Below, one piece after another: positions 7,142 to 13,290 of a DNA stretch of 13,290 nucleotides (position 1 is the stretch's first letter; each line of letters opens with the position of its first letter). The notes below the pieces were generated by a model. It worked only from the letters and a program-made list of their open reading frames with translations. It ran no database searches and was not told the origin of the DNA. Source of the stretch: Ruminococcus flavefaciens (lineage in GTDB: Bacteria; Bacillota; Clostridia; Oscillospirales; Ruminococcaceae); contig SFMO01000135.1 in the NCBI GenBank assembly GCA_004554385.1, positions 1-13,290 on the forward strand, in the 5' to 3' direction. The position numbers and the translations under genes are program-made.

Positions 7142-7504
7142 ATGACCTGTAAACACTGCGGAGCTTCAATTTCCGAAAATGACGTGAAATGTCCGTACTG
7201 CGATTCCTACATAGACCACGGCACAGCAAATAACAGTGCAAATCCATACAATAACGGCTATCAGGGACAGAACAGACCTGCATTCCGCATTCAGGGACCT
7301 GATGAGCCTCAGACGATCCTCATAGTTTTCTCGCTGCTGATCCCGTTTTTGGGAATCATACTCGGTGTTCTGAACTTGAACGGGGAACATCCGAAATGCG
7401 GAAAACTGTATCTGATACTTGGCATTGCTTCCTTCTTCCTGATCTCCTGCGGCACTTTTATATTCCCGTTTTTGTTTGCGCTGCCGTTCATTCATATGAA
7501 ATAA
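7142..7504 (+). CDS. Small zinc-ribbon membrane protein
   Basis: 120 aa. The N-terminal zinc ribbon is C-x2-C-x10-C-x2-C (C3, C6, C17, C20; CKHCG and CPYCD). A Gly/Asn/Tyr/Gln-rich flexible stretch follows (about 27-50). Two hydrophobic helices lie at about 58-79 and 88-115, with a short loop carrying one cysteine. Zinc-ribbon plus DUF4190-like two-helix proteins are common in Clostridia and mostly uncharacterised. The ribosome site GGGGGGAGAG is strong. It lies 59 bases after the exchanger stop on the same strand with no clear promoter between, so co-transcription is likely. No function can be assigned from the sequence. Confidence 0.87.
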   Translation: MTCKHCGASISENDVKCPYCDSYIDHGTANNSANPYNNGYQGQNRPAFRIQGPDEPQTILIVFSLLIPFLGIILGVLNLNGEHPKCGKLYLILGIASFFLISCGTFIFPFLFALPFIHMK

Positions 7505-7507
7505 AGC

Positions 7508-7542
7508 AAGCTCCAACTGAGATAGTTCAGTTGGAGCTTTTT
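7508..7542 (+). terminator. Rho-independent terminator
   Basis: AAGCTCCAACTGA (7508-7520) pairs perfectly with TCAGTTGGAGCTT (7527-7539) around a 6-base loop, followed by further Ts. It begins 3 bases after the zinc-ribbon stop. On the minus strand the same stem lies downstream of the propeller gene that ends at 7573, but the U-tract there is interrupted (TTGCTTT), so it would be weaker in that direction. Confidence 0.92.
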
Positions 7543-7572
7543 GTATGTGTTACAATATTTATACAGCTTACG

Positions 7573-9945
7573 TCAGAATTTGAGATCGTCAGTTTTTTCG
7601 AATGTGTTTATGTCAACAGCTACGAAGTTATTGACAGAAAGGGTATAGATATGATCGCCTATATATACAGCGCGGTTGTAATGATACTGATTATAATCCC
7701 AGCCGTCCTGAACCGCAGTTACATCGCCCTTTTGTACGAACTTTCCGTCCTCAAAGCTGAAGAATACATACATTGATGTGTGATGTCTTTCATTGCTGAC
7801 TGCTTGGCCTTGGATGTGATAGGTGTATTCCTCAAGCTCGACAGGTACGCCGATAATGTTCTTTTCGGGAGCTATCAGCAGAGCCTTTCTGTCCCACTGA
7901 GCATATGAGTTGTAAAATTTATCGGTCTGACCGTCGCGGTCTTCCCATTCGTCATATGTTGAATATTCGTTGTTCCATGTAACTGTGTCAACTGCCTTCA
8001 GATCGTTGGGATCGGAATTGTCGAACATAGTCATCTTGACGCCTGTTTCCCTGCCGTCGTCATCAGCGTCACTTCCGAAGCCGAGGAGCAGTCCTTCGTT
8101 CCATGACTGCATATATGAGCTGAAACCGTTTATTTTCAGCTCGTCAAGAACTACAGGCGATGTGGGATCGCTCAGGTCTATGGCATACAGGGGATCAGTC
8201 TGGCGGAAGGTTACGATATAAGCCGTATTTCCGCTGAAGTTTGCGGATTGTATTTCCTCGTCGATACCGAGGCCGTCGATGCTTCCCACCATATTCAGAT
8301 CCATGTCGAAAACGTAAACTCTGTTGTCCTTCTTTACTGTCTCGTAGGTGTAATAGCCCTCGCTCTCGCCCTTTATTCTTGACCATATGCCGTCTATAAT
8401 TCCTTCATCATCTTCGTATCTGTGGAAGATCTCCTTAGTTTCGGTATAAGATGCGGCGACACGGAAGCAGCCGTTATATTCGCTCATGGAGAACTGATCT
8501 TTTACAGTGCCGTTGATGGTACAGCTTGCCTGTGGCTCGATATTGCCGTCCTTGATGGAGATACGTGTGATAGTCGAGGTGTCGTATCCGTCCCATTGTC
8601 TTGCCGCACAGTAAAGGTTTTCTGCTGAGCAGTAAATGTCCCCCAGATAGCCTGCAAGAGTTTTTACGTCCTTTTCCTTGGGGGCACCTGACTCGTTGAG
8701 GTCGATACTGCTGATTATGCTGTAGTCAAGTGAAAATGATGTGCCGAAATCCTCAGGGAGGAGTATATCCTGCGGAGAGATAGCCTTGTAATCCTCTGAC
8801 ATACCGCAGCAGGGAATGTATTTTTTTATGTCATCACTGCCTCTGAGTGCCTCAAATGCATCGGTAGAGTAAGACGAGTTAATGAGCATATATCCCTCGG
8901 GACTTATTCTGACGTCGCGGAAACAGCCGTCCTGCTGATAGGTATCTATGAGCTGTGGCTCATCACCTGTTGTGAAGAAAGCAGCATAAGTGCGTGTACC
9001 CATTGATTCCTCATCTGAATAGCTCCATGTCTCTCCGATCACGATTATCATGTCATTATAGATATACAGTTCATCGACGCTGCTTGAGGTCGTACCTCCG
9101 CCGCATATATCTTTGAGATCAATGGAGAAGCTGCGTGTGAACTTGCCGTCTTTGACGTTTGCGACGCGGAGTACATTATGAAACATACCGCTTTCGTCGT
9201 AGGAAGTACCCACGTAGTAGATATGCTTGCCGTCGGTCTTGACGATGTCGGCTTCGAGAACGTCCTGCTCCTGATAATAGGTCTCGGAGTGCTCGGGATC
9301 AGCCTCTGTAGTGGGCTCCTCTGTGGGTGTTTCCGTCTGGGGGACTTCTGTGTTGCCTTCGGTTTCGGGAGCTGTCGGGAGCTCGCCGTCCACAGAAGGG
9401 AGAGCGGGTTCATTGAAAATACCGTCGCCATAACTGTTTCCGCCGCCCTTTGCATTTGTGAATTCGCCGTTGGTCATTGGAGCCTCGGCATATGACTCAT
9501 CAGCCTCTTCTACAGCGGCGGAGACTTCGCTTTTTCCGCCCAGAGTGTAATCGTATGCTTTCTGTTTCTCATTGTATTTCTTATTAGCCTCACGGAACAT
9601 GGTGTAGATCTGTTCGTAGTCCTTAGCACCGCTCATATAGCTTGCCTGCTTTTTTGTTTCTGACGCAGACTCTGTGCCGTTGTCGCTGTTTTCCTGTTCT
9701 TCGCGGAGAACAGAGCTGGTTTTAAGGCTTTTATCAAACTTTCCGTTGTTCAGTGTATATGCGGCAGTTCCGCCTATGACTGTGCAGGCTGCTGCGGCAG
9801 CAGCTATTCTTCCTGCGAGCTTTATGCCGCTTCTCTTTTTCTTTGATGCTTCGTTATCGAGCATTATCTTTATATTCTCGGGTTTGAGCCTGTCGGGAAC
9901 GGGCTCTGACTTCATCTGCTCTCTGAGCTTATCATCATTATTCAT
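7573..9945 (-). CDS. Membrane-anchored beta-propeller protein, putative anti-sigma sensor
   Basis: 790 aa. A short cytoplasmic N-terminus (1-40) contains VPDRLKPENIKIML, a motif I associate with anti-sigma-like leaders in this group. One transmembrane helix follows (about 41-63). A long low-complexity Glu/Ser/Thr/Pro region (about 70-230) is probably an extracellular stalk. A large C-terminal beta-propeller begins YYQEQDVLEADIVKTDGKHI, the hallmark of the secreted beta-propeller family (PF09826-type). It ends at a blade with GDHIYTLSVNNFVAVDI. The ATG at 9945 lies 7 nt from AAAGGAG. The in-frame ATG at 9951 is only 1 nt away and is rejected. It starts 19 nt after the sigma-factor stop, so the two are one operon. 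By gene order and topology it probably holds the sigma factor at the membrane. The ligand is unknown and anti-sigma action is inferred. Confidence 0.85.
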   Translation of the reverse strand: MNNDDKLREQMKSEPVPDRLKPENIKIMLDNEASKKKRSGIKLAGRIAAAAAACTVIGGTAAYTLNNGKFDKSLKTSSVLREEQENSDNGTESASETKKQASYMSGAKDYEQIYTMFREANKKYNEKQKAYDYTLGGKSEVSAAVEEADESYAEAPMTNGEFTNAKGGGNSYGDGIFNEPALPSVDGELPTAPETEGNTEVPQTETPTEEPTTEADPEHSETYYQEQDVLEADIVKTDGKHIYYVGTSYDESGMFHNVLRVANVKDGKFTRSFSIDLKDICGGGTTSSSVDELYIYNDMIIVIGETWSYSDEESMGTRTYAAFFTTGDEPQLIDTYQQDGCFRDVRISPEGYMLINSSYSTDAFEALRGSDDIKKYIPCCGMSEDYKAISPQDILLPEDFGTSFSLDYSIISSIDLNESGAPKEKDVKTLAGYLGDIYCSAENLYCAARQWDGYDTSTITRISIKDGNIEPQASCTINGTVKDQFSMSEYNGCFRVAASYTETKEIFHRYEDDEGIIDGIWSRIKGESEGYYTYETVKKDNRVYVFDMDLNMVGSIDGLGIDEEIQSANFSGNTAYIVTFRQTDPLYAIDLSDPTSPVVLDELKINGFSSYMQSWNEGLLLGFGSDADDDGRETGVKMTMFDNSDPNDLKAVDTVTWNNEYSTYDEWEDRDGQTDKFYNSYAQWDRKALLIAPEKNIIGVPVELEEYTYHIQGQAVSNERHHTSMYVFFSFEDGKFVQKGDVTAVQDGWDYNQYHYNRAVYIGDHIYTLSVNNFVAVDINTFEKTDDLKF

Positions 9946-9964
9946 GTTCATTCTCCTTTCACGA

Positions 9965-10474
9965 TCATATTTCAGGAGTGAGCTCAAGGCGCAGCCTTTG
10001 CTTTATGCGCGAAAGCTTTGAGCGTACCGTCCCCGACCTGATACCGCACATTTCCGATATCTCGTCGCTTGTATAGCCGCCAAGCACCGACATTGACAAA
10101 AGCAGCCTTGATTCATTGTCCAGCTTGTCCACAGCCTCGCGGAGCTCCACCGACTCGAAGCTGAAGCTCTCCGAAAGGGGAGAGTCGTCGCTGAGCTCGT
10201 CGGCAGGCTCGAAATACGAGCGCTGTTTTCTTTTTATCTTTGCAGCGAGGATAGACATGATCCAGCTTTTGAAGCGATCAGGACTTCGAAGCTTTTTTAT
10301 TGAGCAGAATGCGTCCAGCACAGTATCACTGACCGCATCGGCAGCATCATGGGAGCTTCGCAGGCTGTATAGTGCTATATGGTAAAGGTCCTCGTATACA
10401 GTGGAGTAAAGTCTTGCGAAAGCTTCAGTATTACCCTGTCGGGCGAGATCGACGTCATTTGAAAAGTCGTTCAT
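9965..10474 (-). CDS. ECF-type RNA polymerase sigma factor
   Basis: 169 aa with the sigma-70 region 2 and region 4 pair and no regions 1 or 3. Region 2 spans about 8-80 (FARLYSTVYEDLYHIALYSL, then DAADAVSDTVLDAF and FKSWIMSILAAKIKRK). Region 4 spans about 113-165 (LLLSMSVLGGYTSDEISEMC followed by GIRSGTVRSKLSRIKQRL), a clear helix-turn-helix for -35 recognition. An acidic Ser-rich linker joins them. The ATG at 10474 has a strong AAAGGAGGG site 6 nt upstream. The 25 extra residues of the longer frame (to 10549) lack one and are rejected. First gene of a two-gene operon with the membrane propeller protein, its likely regulator. The genes it controls cannot be told from this window. A TTGACA at 10549-10544 has no convincing -10 partner, so its own promoter is not called. 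Confidence 0.93.
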   Translation of the reverse strand: MNDFSNDVDLARQGNTEAFARLYSTVYEDLYHIALYSLRSSHDAADAVSDTVLDAFCSIKKLRSPDRFKSWIMSILAAKIKRKQRSYFEPADELSDDSPLSESFSFESVELREAVDKLDNESRLLLSMSVLGGYTSDEISEMCGIRSGTVRSKLSRIKQRLRLELTPEI

Positions 10475-10658
10475 GCGAATCCCTCCTTTGAATCCGAATT
10501 CATAACATAAGTGTAAGAAAATGCACCTTTTGATGCAAAACAATGTCAAAATCGACCTATTTCACAAAATATTCGTCTGCTGATTGTTTAATATAACGGT
10601 ATATAAATATTCAACCCACAAAAATGAGCTTTTGGTGGAAAAAACGCAGAAAACCGCA

Positions 10659-10687
10659 TTGACATTTCTTAATAAATAATGTATAAT
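10659..10687 (+). promoter_or_regulatory. Consensus SigA promoter for the sensor-AraC regulator
   Basis: TTGACA (10659-10664), 17 bases, TATAAT (10682-10687): a perfect match to the vegetative consensus. The predicted start near 10694 gives a leader of about 119 nt, long for this genome segment. Confidence 0.88.
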
Positions 10688-10753
10688 ATATGTAACTTCT
10701 ATTGCTCCATATTTGAAATTATACATTAGATTGCTACGAAAGTAAAGCTTACA

Positions 10754-10783
10754 GCGCACAAAATGAATATATAAATTGTGCGC
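10754..10783 (+). promoter_or_regulatory. Leader stem-loop before the AraC-type regulator
   Basis: GCGCACAA (10754-10761) and TTGTGCGC (10776-10783) form a perfect 8 bp stem with a 14-base AT-rich loop. No U-tract follows. CCCC at 10783-10786 can also pair with GGGG at 10801-10804, which is part of the ribosome site, so the leader could limit translation. Confidence 0.5.
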
Positions 10784-10812
10784 CCCTGACGAAAAACAAT
10801 GGGGTGGGAAAA

Positions 10813-12978
10813 TTGGTAAGAAAAAAGAGAATGATCTTCGGCGTTGTAGCAGGTGAGGCTAACAGCATCGAACAAAGACAGGTTATAAAGGGGATAGCCA
10901 GATTCGATCAGTGCGTCGGAGTCGATACCGTGGTATTTTCCAACAATTATAACCCTAACGTAAAGGAACGGGAGCTCTTCTGCGAAAACAGGATATATGA
11001 TCTTATCCTTTCCGATGAGCTTGACGGACTTATTATTATTTCCGAATCATTTGTCAATGAGGAACTGAAAAAGCTTATTGCCGATCTTGTATCACGCAAG
11101 AGCGTACCCGTAGTGGTCATCGGCACATATACCGCAGAATTTGATCTTCCCAACTGTACCTTTATAAATACCAGCGACGAAAACGACCTTGAGGACATTA
11201 CGGATCATCTTATTGATGTTCACGGCTTCAGGGAAATAGATATACTCACAGGCTATGACTTTATCAAAGCCTCAAATCTCCGTGTGAACGGCTACAGGAA
11301 GTCCCTTGAGAAGCACGGCATAGAGTTCGACGAGAGCCGTGTCCACTTCGGTAATTACTGGATGAATTCGGGTGAGGAGCTTGCCGAGCGCTATCATAAC
11401 GGCGAGCTGGAGCTCCCACAGGCTATTATCTGCGCCAATGACTACATGGCATATGGTCTCATCGACAAGTTCGATGAGCTTGGTATCGGTATCCCCGAGG
11501 ATGTTACAGTAGTCGGCTATGAGTACATAGGCGACCGCTTTATGCATACACCTCTGCTGACCACATATAAGAGAAACCGTGAGACCATCGGCGAGGACGC
11601 AGCAAATATGGTCTACAGCCGCTTAAAGAAAAGAGAATTCCTCTTTGCACCGCCTCAGGGCGAGATAGTCTGCGGCTCCAGCTGTACCTGCGGCGTTGAC
11701 CGTAAAATATATACAAGCGAGTTGAAAAATGCAAGGCAGAAAAAGGAATACGACAACTGGAACCTCTTCAATCCGCTGGACCAGAAGCTGACAGAGTGCC
11801 GTACACTTAACGAGTTCGTGGATATCTGCGGCGAGTTCCACTGGCAGGTCCGCGGAATACAGAGCTTCTACCTGTGCCTTTACAAGAACTGGTACGACAG
11901 CGATGCGGAGCTCAGCGATATACTCTCATGCCAGAGCATGGTGGACTGGGAGGACAAAACTCCCTTTGATATGCAGAAGTATAATTTTGCGGCTCTCCTT
12001 GCAAAGAATTTCGAGCCTGCGATCTATTACTTCAATCCGCTGTTTTTCAACGACCGCCTTTTCGGTCATCTGGTACTTAAATTTCACGATCCCGATACCT
12101 ATGACGATATTTACAGAAACTGGCTGAAATCGGTCTCCAACGGACTTGAGTTCCTGAGAATGAAGAACGACATACAGTATCTTACTCAGTGCCAGAACCT
12201 CTCAGACCTGCGCGACACCCTTACGGGAATGTACAACGAGACAGGAATGAGAAAGGCTTACCACACCATAGACTTCAATACTCAGGAAAACTGCCTTGTA
12301 ATGATGCGCATAGGCATATCCAATACGGGCTTTTACGAGCTCAGCGGCAAGATACCTGCCATAATGGACGCTGCAGAGGCTGTCAAGCAGTTCTGCGGAA
12401 GCAACGACGTGTGCGGCAGAGTTAACGATAATACCTTCGTCTGCATTATCAGCGGCGAGAACGATGAGGCTCTCCTTGAAAACCGTCTCAATTCAATTAT
12501 GCTCCAGCACGGAGTATATATCGACCAGTACGGACTTGATTCATTTGTGTGTGCGGCGGTGAAGTGTACAGAGAAGTCCTATACCCGTATGACGGGGATA
12601 TGCTCGGACATACTTGCGGAGCGTCAGCGTGAGAAGATGGAGATGCGCATGCGTCCCCACTACGAGGATATGCTCCATATCAGAAGCTATATCTACAGCA
12701 ATCCACAGGACAGTTTTGAATCGGAGAAGCTACAGAAGCTCTATCCATACAGCGCAGGTCATCTCCGCGAGGTGTACAAGAAGTGCTTCGGAGTCAGCAT
12801 ACATAAGGACTGCATAAACGCACGTATGGCAAAGGCAACCTACTGCCTGACCGTAACACCGCTGAGTATGGCGGAAATTGCGGAGCAGTGCGGCTATGTG
12901 GACAGCAAATATTTCCTCAGGCAGTTCCTTGCGACTGTTGGCGTAACGCCTAATCAGTACCGCAATATGGCGAAGTAG
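10813..12978 (+). CDS. LacI-type sensor / degenerate GGDEF / AraC regulator fusion
   Basis: Large cytoplasmic transcription regulator of 721 aa with no N-terminal LacI helix-turn-helix. Residues about 7-285 (starting MIFGVVAGEANSIEQRQVIK) are a periplasmic-binding-protein-like sugar-sensor fold of LacI/GalR type. They end in EIVCGSSCTCG, with Cys287, 291 and 293. A GAF-like region of uncertain class spans about 320-460. A GGDEF-like domain starts at Asp468 (DTLTGMYNETGM), but its active site is NDNTF (538-542) instead of GGDEF, so it should not make c-di-GMP. An AraC/XylS double helix-turn-helix closes the protein (about 626-721; MAEIAEQCGYVDSKYFLRQF). The TTG at 10813 is preferred because GGGGTG lies 6 nt upstream. 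The GTG at 10804 has no such site; an ATG at 10831 is a weaker option. Single-gene unit. Confidence 0.88.
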   Translation: MVRKKRMIFGVVAGEANSIEQRQVIKGIARFDQCVGVDTVVFSNNYNPNVKERELFCENRIYDLILSDELDGLIIISESFVNEELKKLIADLVSRKSVPVVVIGTYTAEFDLPNCTFINTSDENDLEDITDHLIDVHGFREIDILTGYDFIKASNLRVNGYRKSLEKHGIEFDESRVHFGNYWMNSGEELAERYHNGELELPQAIICANDYMAYGLIDKFDELGIGIPEDVTVVGYEYIGDRFMHTPLLTTYKRNRETIGEDAANMVYSRLKKREFLFAPPQGEIVCGSSCTCGVDRKIYTSELKNARQKKEYDNWNLFNPLDQKLTECRTLNEFVDICGEFHWQVRGIQSFYLCLYKNWYDSDAELSDILSCQSMVDWEDKTPFDMQKYNFAALLAKNFEPAIYYFNPLFFNDRLFGHLVLKFHDPDTYDDIYRNWLKSVSNGLEFLRMKNDIQYLTQCQNLSDLRDTLTGMYNETGMRKAYHTIDFNTQENCLVMMRIGISNTGFYELSGKIPAIMDAAEAVKQFCGSNDVCGRVNDNTFVCIISGENDEALLENRLNSIMLQHGVYIDQYGLDSFVCAAVKCTEKSYTRMTGICSDILAERQREKMEMRMRPHYEDMLHIRSYIYSNPQDSFESEKLQKLYPYSAGHLREVYKKCFGVSIHKDCINARMAKATYCLTVTPLSMAEIAEQCGYVDSKYFLRQFLATVGVTPNQYRNMAK

Positions 12979-12992
12979 CAGCGTGACGCTGC
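12978..12992 (+). repeat. Palindrome directly after the regulator stop
   Basis: GCAGCGT-g-ACGCTGC is a 15-base near-perfect palindrome that begins in the last base of the TAG stop. It has no U-tract. With the palindrome at 13008-13024 it forms a pair of GC-rich stems at the 3' end of the mRNA, which may protect it from exonucleases. Confidence 0.5.
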
Positions 12993-13007
12993 ACCCTTGC
13001 CACGCTG

Positions 13008-13095
13008 CGAGCTGAGTCAGCTCGACCGCTTCTACGTTGCCGCTCGTAAACTCGCTCACGATCATCAAAAACGATAATCGTACATCGCTTACAGC
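13008..13095 (+). repeat. Copy B of the ~88 bp palindrome-bearing intergenic repeat
   Basis: Same element as the minus-strand copy at 40-128. It starts with the palindrome CGAGCTGA-g-TCAGCTCG (13008-13024) and continues through CGCTCGTAAACTCGCT (13041-13056). A 23-base variable spacer follows, then GTACATCGCTTACAGC (13080-13095). It lies 29 bases after the regulator stop and reads in the same direction as that gene, as copy A does for nth. Bases 13096-13151 between it and the insertion sequence hold no gene I can see. Confidence 0.82.
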
Positions 13096-13159
13096 ACTTT
13101 TTGTATAGGCGGCGTGAATATCAAACAATAAAAACAGACCCCCGAAAGCAATGAAATGC

Positions 13160-13223
13160 TCCCCTTTTGTTAGACAATGTGGTATAATAGAAATATACCA
13201 AAATGAAGTCTAACGAAAGGGGA
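13160..13223 (+). promoter_or_regulatory. IS promoter -10 enclosed by a ribosome-site-masking hairpin
   Basis: An extended -10, TGg-TATAAT, lies at 13180-13188, with a predicted start near 13195. The arms 13160-13175 and 13208-13223 pair over 16 bp with one G-U. A second 7 bp stem (TGGTATA 13180-13186 with TATACCA 13194-13200) stacks inside. The right arm contains AAAGGGG, the orfA ribosome site. RNA from the internal start lacks the left arm, so only read-through RNA would be masked. Confidence 0.65.
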
Positions 13224-13230
13224 CATTTTT

Positions 13231-13290
13231 ATGCCAAAAGGAAAACCAAACAAGAGATATACACCTGAATTCAAGATCAAGGTTGTTGAA
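13231..13290 (+). CDS. IS3-family transposase OrfA, N-terminal fragment (partial)
   Basis: The first 20 codons read MPKGKPNKRYTPEFKIKVVE, the typical start of an IS3/IS150 OrfA. The RYTPEFKIKVVE stretch is the first helix of its helix-turn-helix, which binds the terminal repeats. The ATG lies 8 nt after AAAGGGG. In this family OrfA and OrfB are usually joined by a -1 frameshift to give the active DDE transposase; that part is off the window. Confidence 0.85.
   Translation, partial: MPKGKPNKRYTPEFKIKVVE

Larger units (their letters stand above)
10475..10812. other. Divergent intergenic region between sigma operon and AraC-type regulator
   Basis: 338 bases, AT-rich, no credible gene. On the plus strand it holds the regulator promoter (10659-10687) and a leader hairpin (10754-10783). 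The imperfect inverted repeat CCACAAAA/TTTTgGTGG (10616-10623 with 10630-10638, one bulged base) lies just upstream of the -35. It could be an operator for either divergent unit. The sigma-operon side shows no clear promoter, which may mean it is read by an alternative sigma, possibly its own product. Confidence 0.55.
13152..13290 (+). mobile_element. Left end of an IS3-family (IS150-like) insertion sequence, cut by the window edge
   Basis: TGAAATGCTCCCC at 13152 and the following TTTTGTTAGACAATG align base for base, without gaps, with the left terminal repeat of IS150 as I remember it. The TG terminus fits the IS3 family. It is followed by a transposase orfA start at 13231. The right end, target duplication and orfB lie outside the window, so completeness cannot be judged. 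Confidence 0.8.

Noticed and set aside
10475..10549. 25-residue N-terminal extension of the sigma factor
   Set aside because: No ribosome site. The ATG at 10474 has AAAGGAGGG at ideal spacing and gives the normal ECF length.
10562..10759. 65 aa minus-strand frame in the divergent intergenic region
   Set aside because: It overlaps the perfect promoter of the regulator, has no ribosome site, and shows no domain.
12730..13128. 132 aa minus-strand frame at the end of the regulator and into the repeat
   Set aside because: It runs through the AraC helix-turn-helix coding region and the palindromic repeat, with no domain or ribosome site. Shadow frame.
1..13290. CRISPR array, tRNA or rRNA genes
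   Set aside because: No regularly spaced direct repeats and no cloverleaf or rRNA-like stretch were seen on reading the intergenic regions of both strands.

Overview
The window looks like a chromosomal segment of a rumen or gut cellulolytic Ruminococcus (Clostridia, Oscillospiraceae), probably close to R. flavefaciens. The main clue is a secreted GH26 mannanase with a Thr-rich linker and a C-terminal dockerin of the 'WGDANCD...VDMSD' type. AGGAGG-like ribosome sites and SigA-type promoters (TTGACA-17-TATAAT) fit a Firmicute. The species call is inference from motifs; no search was run.

Layout, left to right. (1) 1-131: one copy of an ~88 bp palindrome-bearing repeat, directly after the 3' end of nth. 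(2) 132-1123, minus strand: a two-gene operon, a two-helix membrane protein followed by endonuclease III, with TGATG stop/start coupling and a perfect consensus promoter at 1168-1196. (3) 1124-1492: divergent intergenic region holding that promoter, the mannanase promoter and a hairpin-bearing leader. (4) 1493-3733, plus: the mannanase (signal peptide, CBM35-like module, GH26, Thr linker, unassigned module, dockerin), then a strong terminator. (5) 3804-5773, minus: an ArsB/NhaD-type permease followed by a cytidylate-kinase-like P-loop protein, one operon. (6) 6144-7504, plus: a YrbG-type sodium/calcium exchanger with a structured leader, then a small zinc-ribbon membrane protein and a terminator. 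(7) 7573-10474, minus: an ECF-like sigma factor and a membrane-anchored beta-propeller protein with an anti-sigma-like N-terminus. (8) 10813-12978, plus: a large one-protein regulator with a LacI-type sugar-binding-like sensor, a degenerate GGDEF domain and an AraC DNA-binding domain, behind a perfect consensus promoter. (9) 13008-13095: a second copy of the repeat, inverted relative to the first. (10) 13152-end: the left end of an IS3-family (IS150-like) insertion sequence with the first 20 codons of its orfA.

Themes. The mannanase is an extracellular, cellulosome-type enzyme. Two sensing systems lie downstream: a sigma/putative anti-sigma pair with an extracellular propeller, and a sugar-sensor/AraC fusion. 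They are divergent neighbours, but nothing in the sequence proves that either controls the mannanase. Two ion-transport units are divergently transcribed from 5773-6144. The observations most worth a second look are the sensor-GGDEF-AraC fusion, the sigma/propeller pair, the paired 88 bp repeats that follow genes in the same orientation, the unassigned module in the mannanase, the exchanger leader with mutually exclusive hairpins, and the IS hairpin that should mask the transposase ribosome site in read-through RNA.
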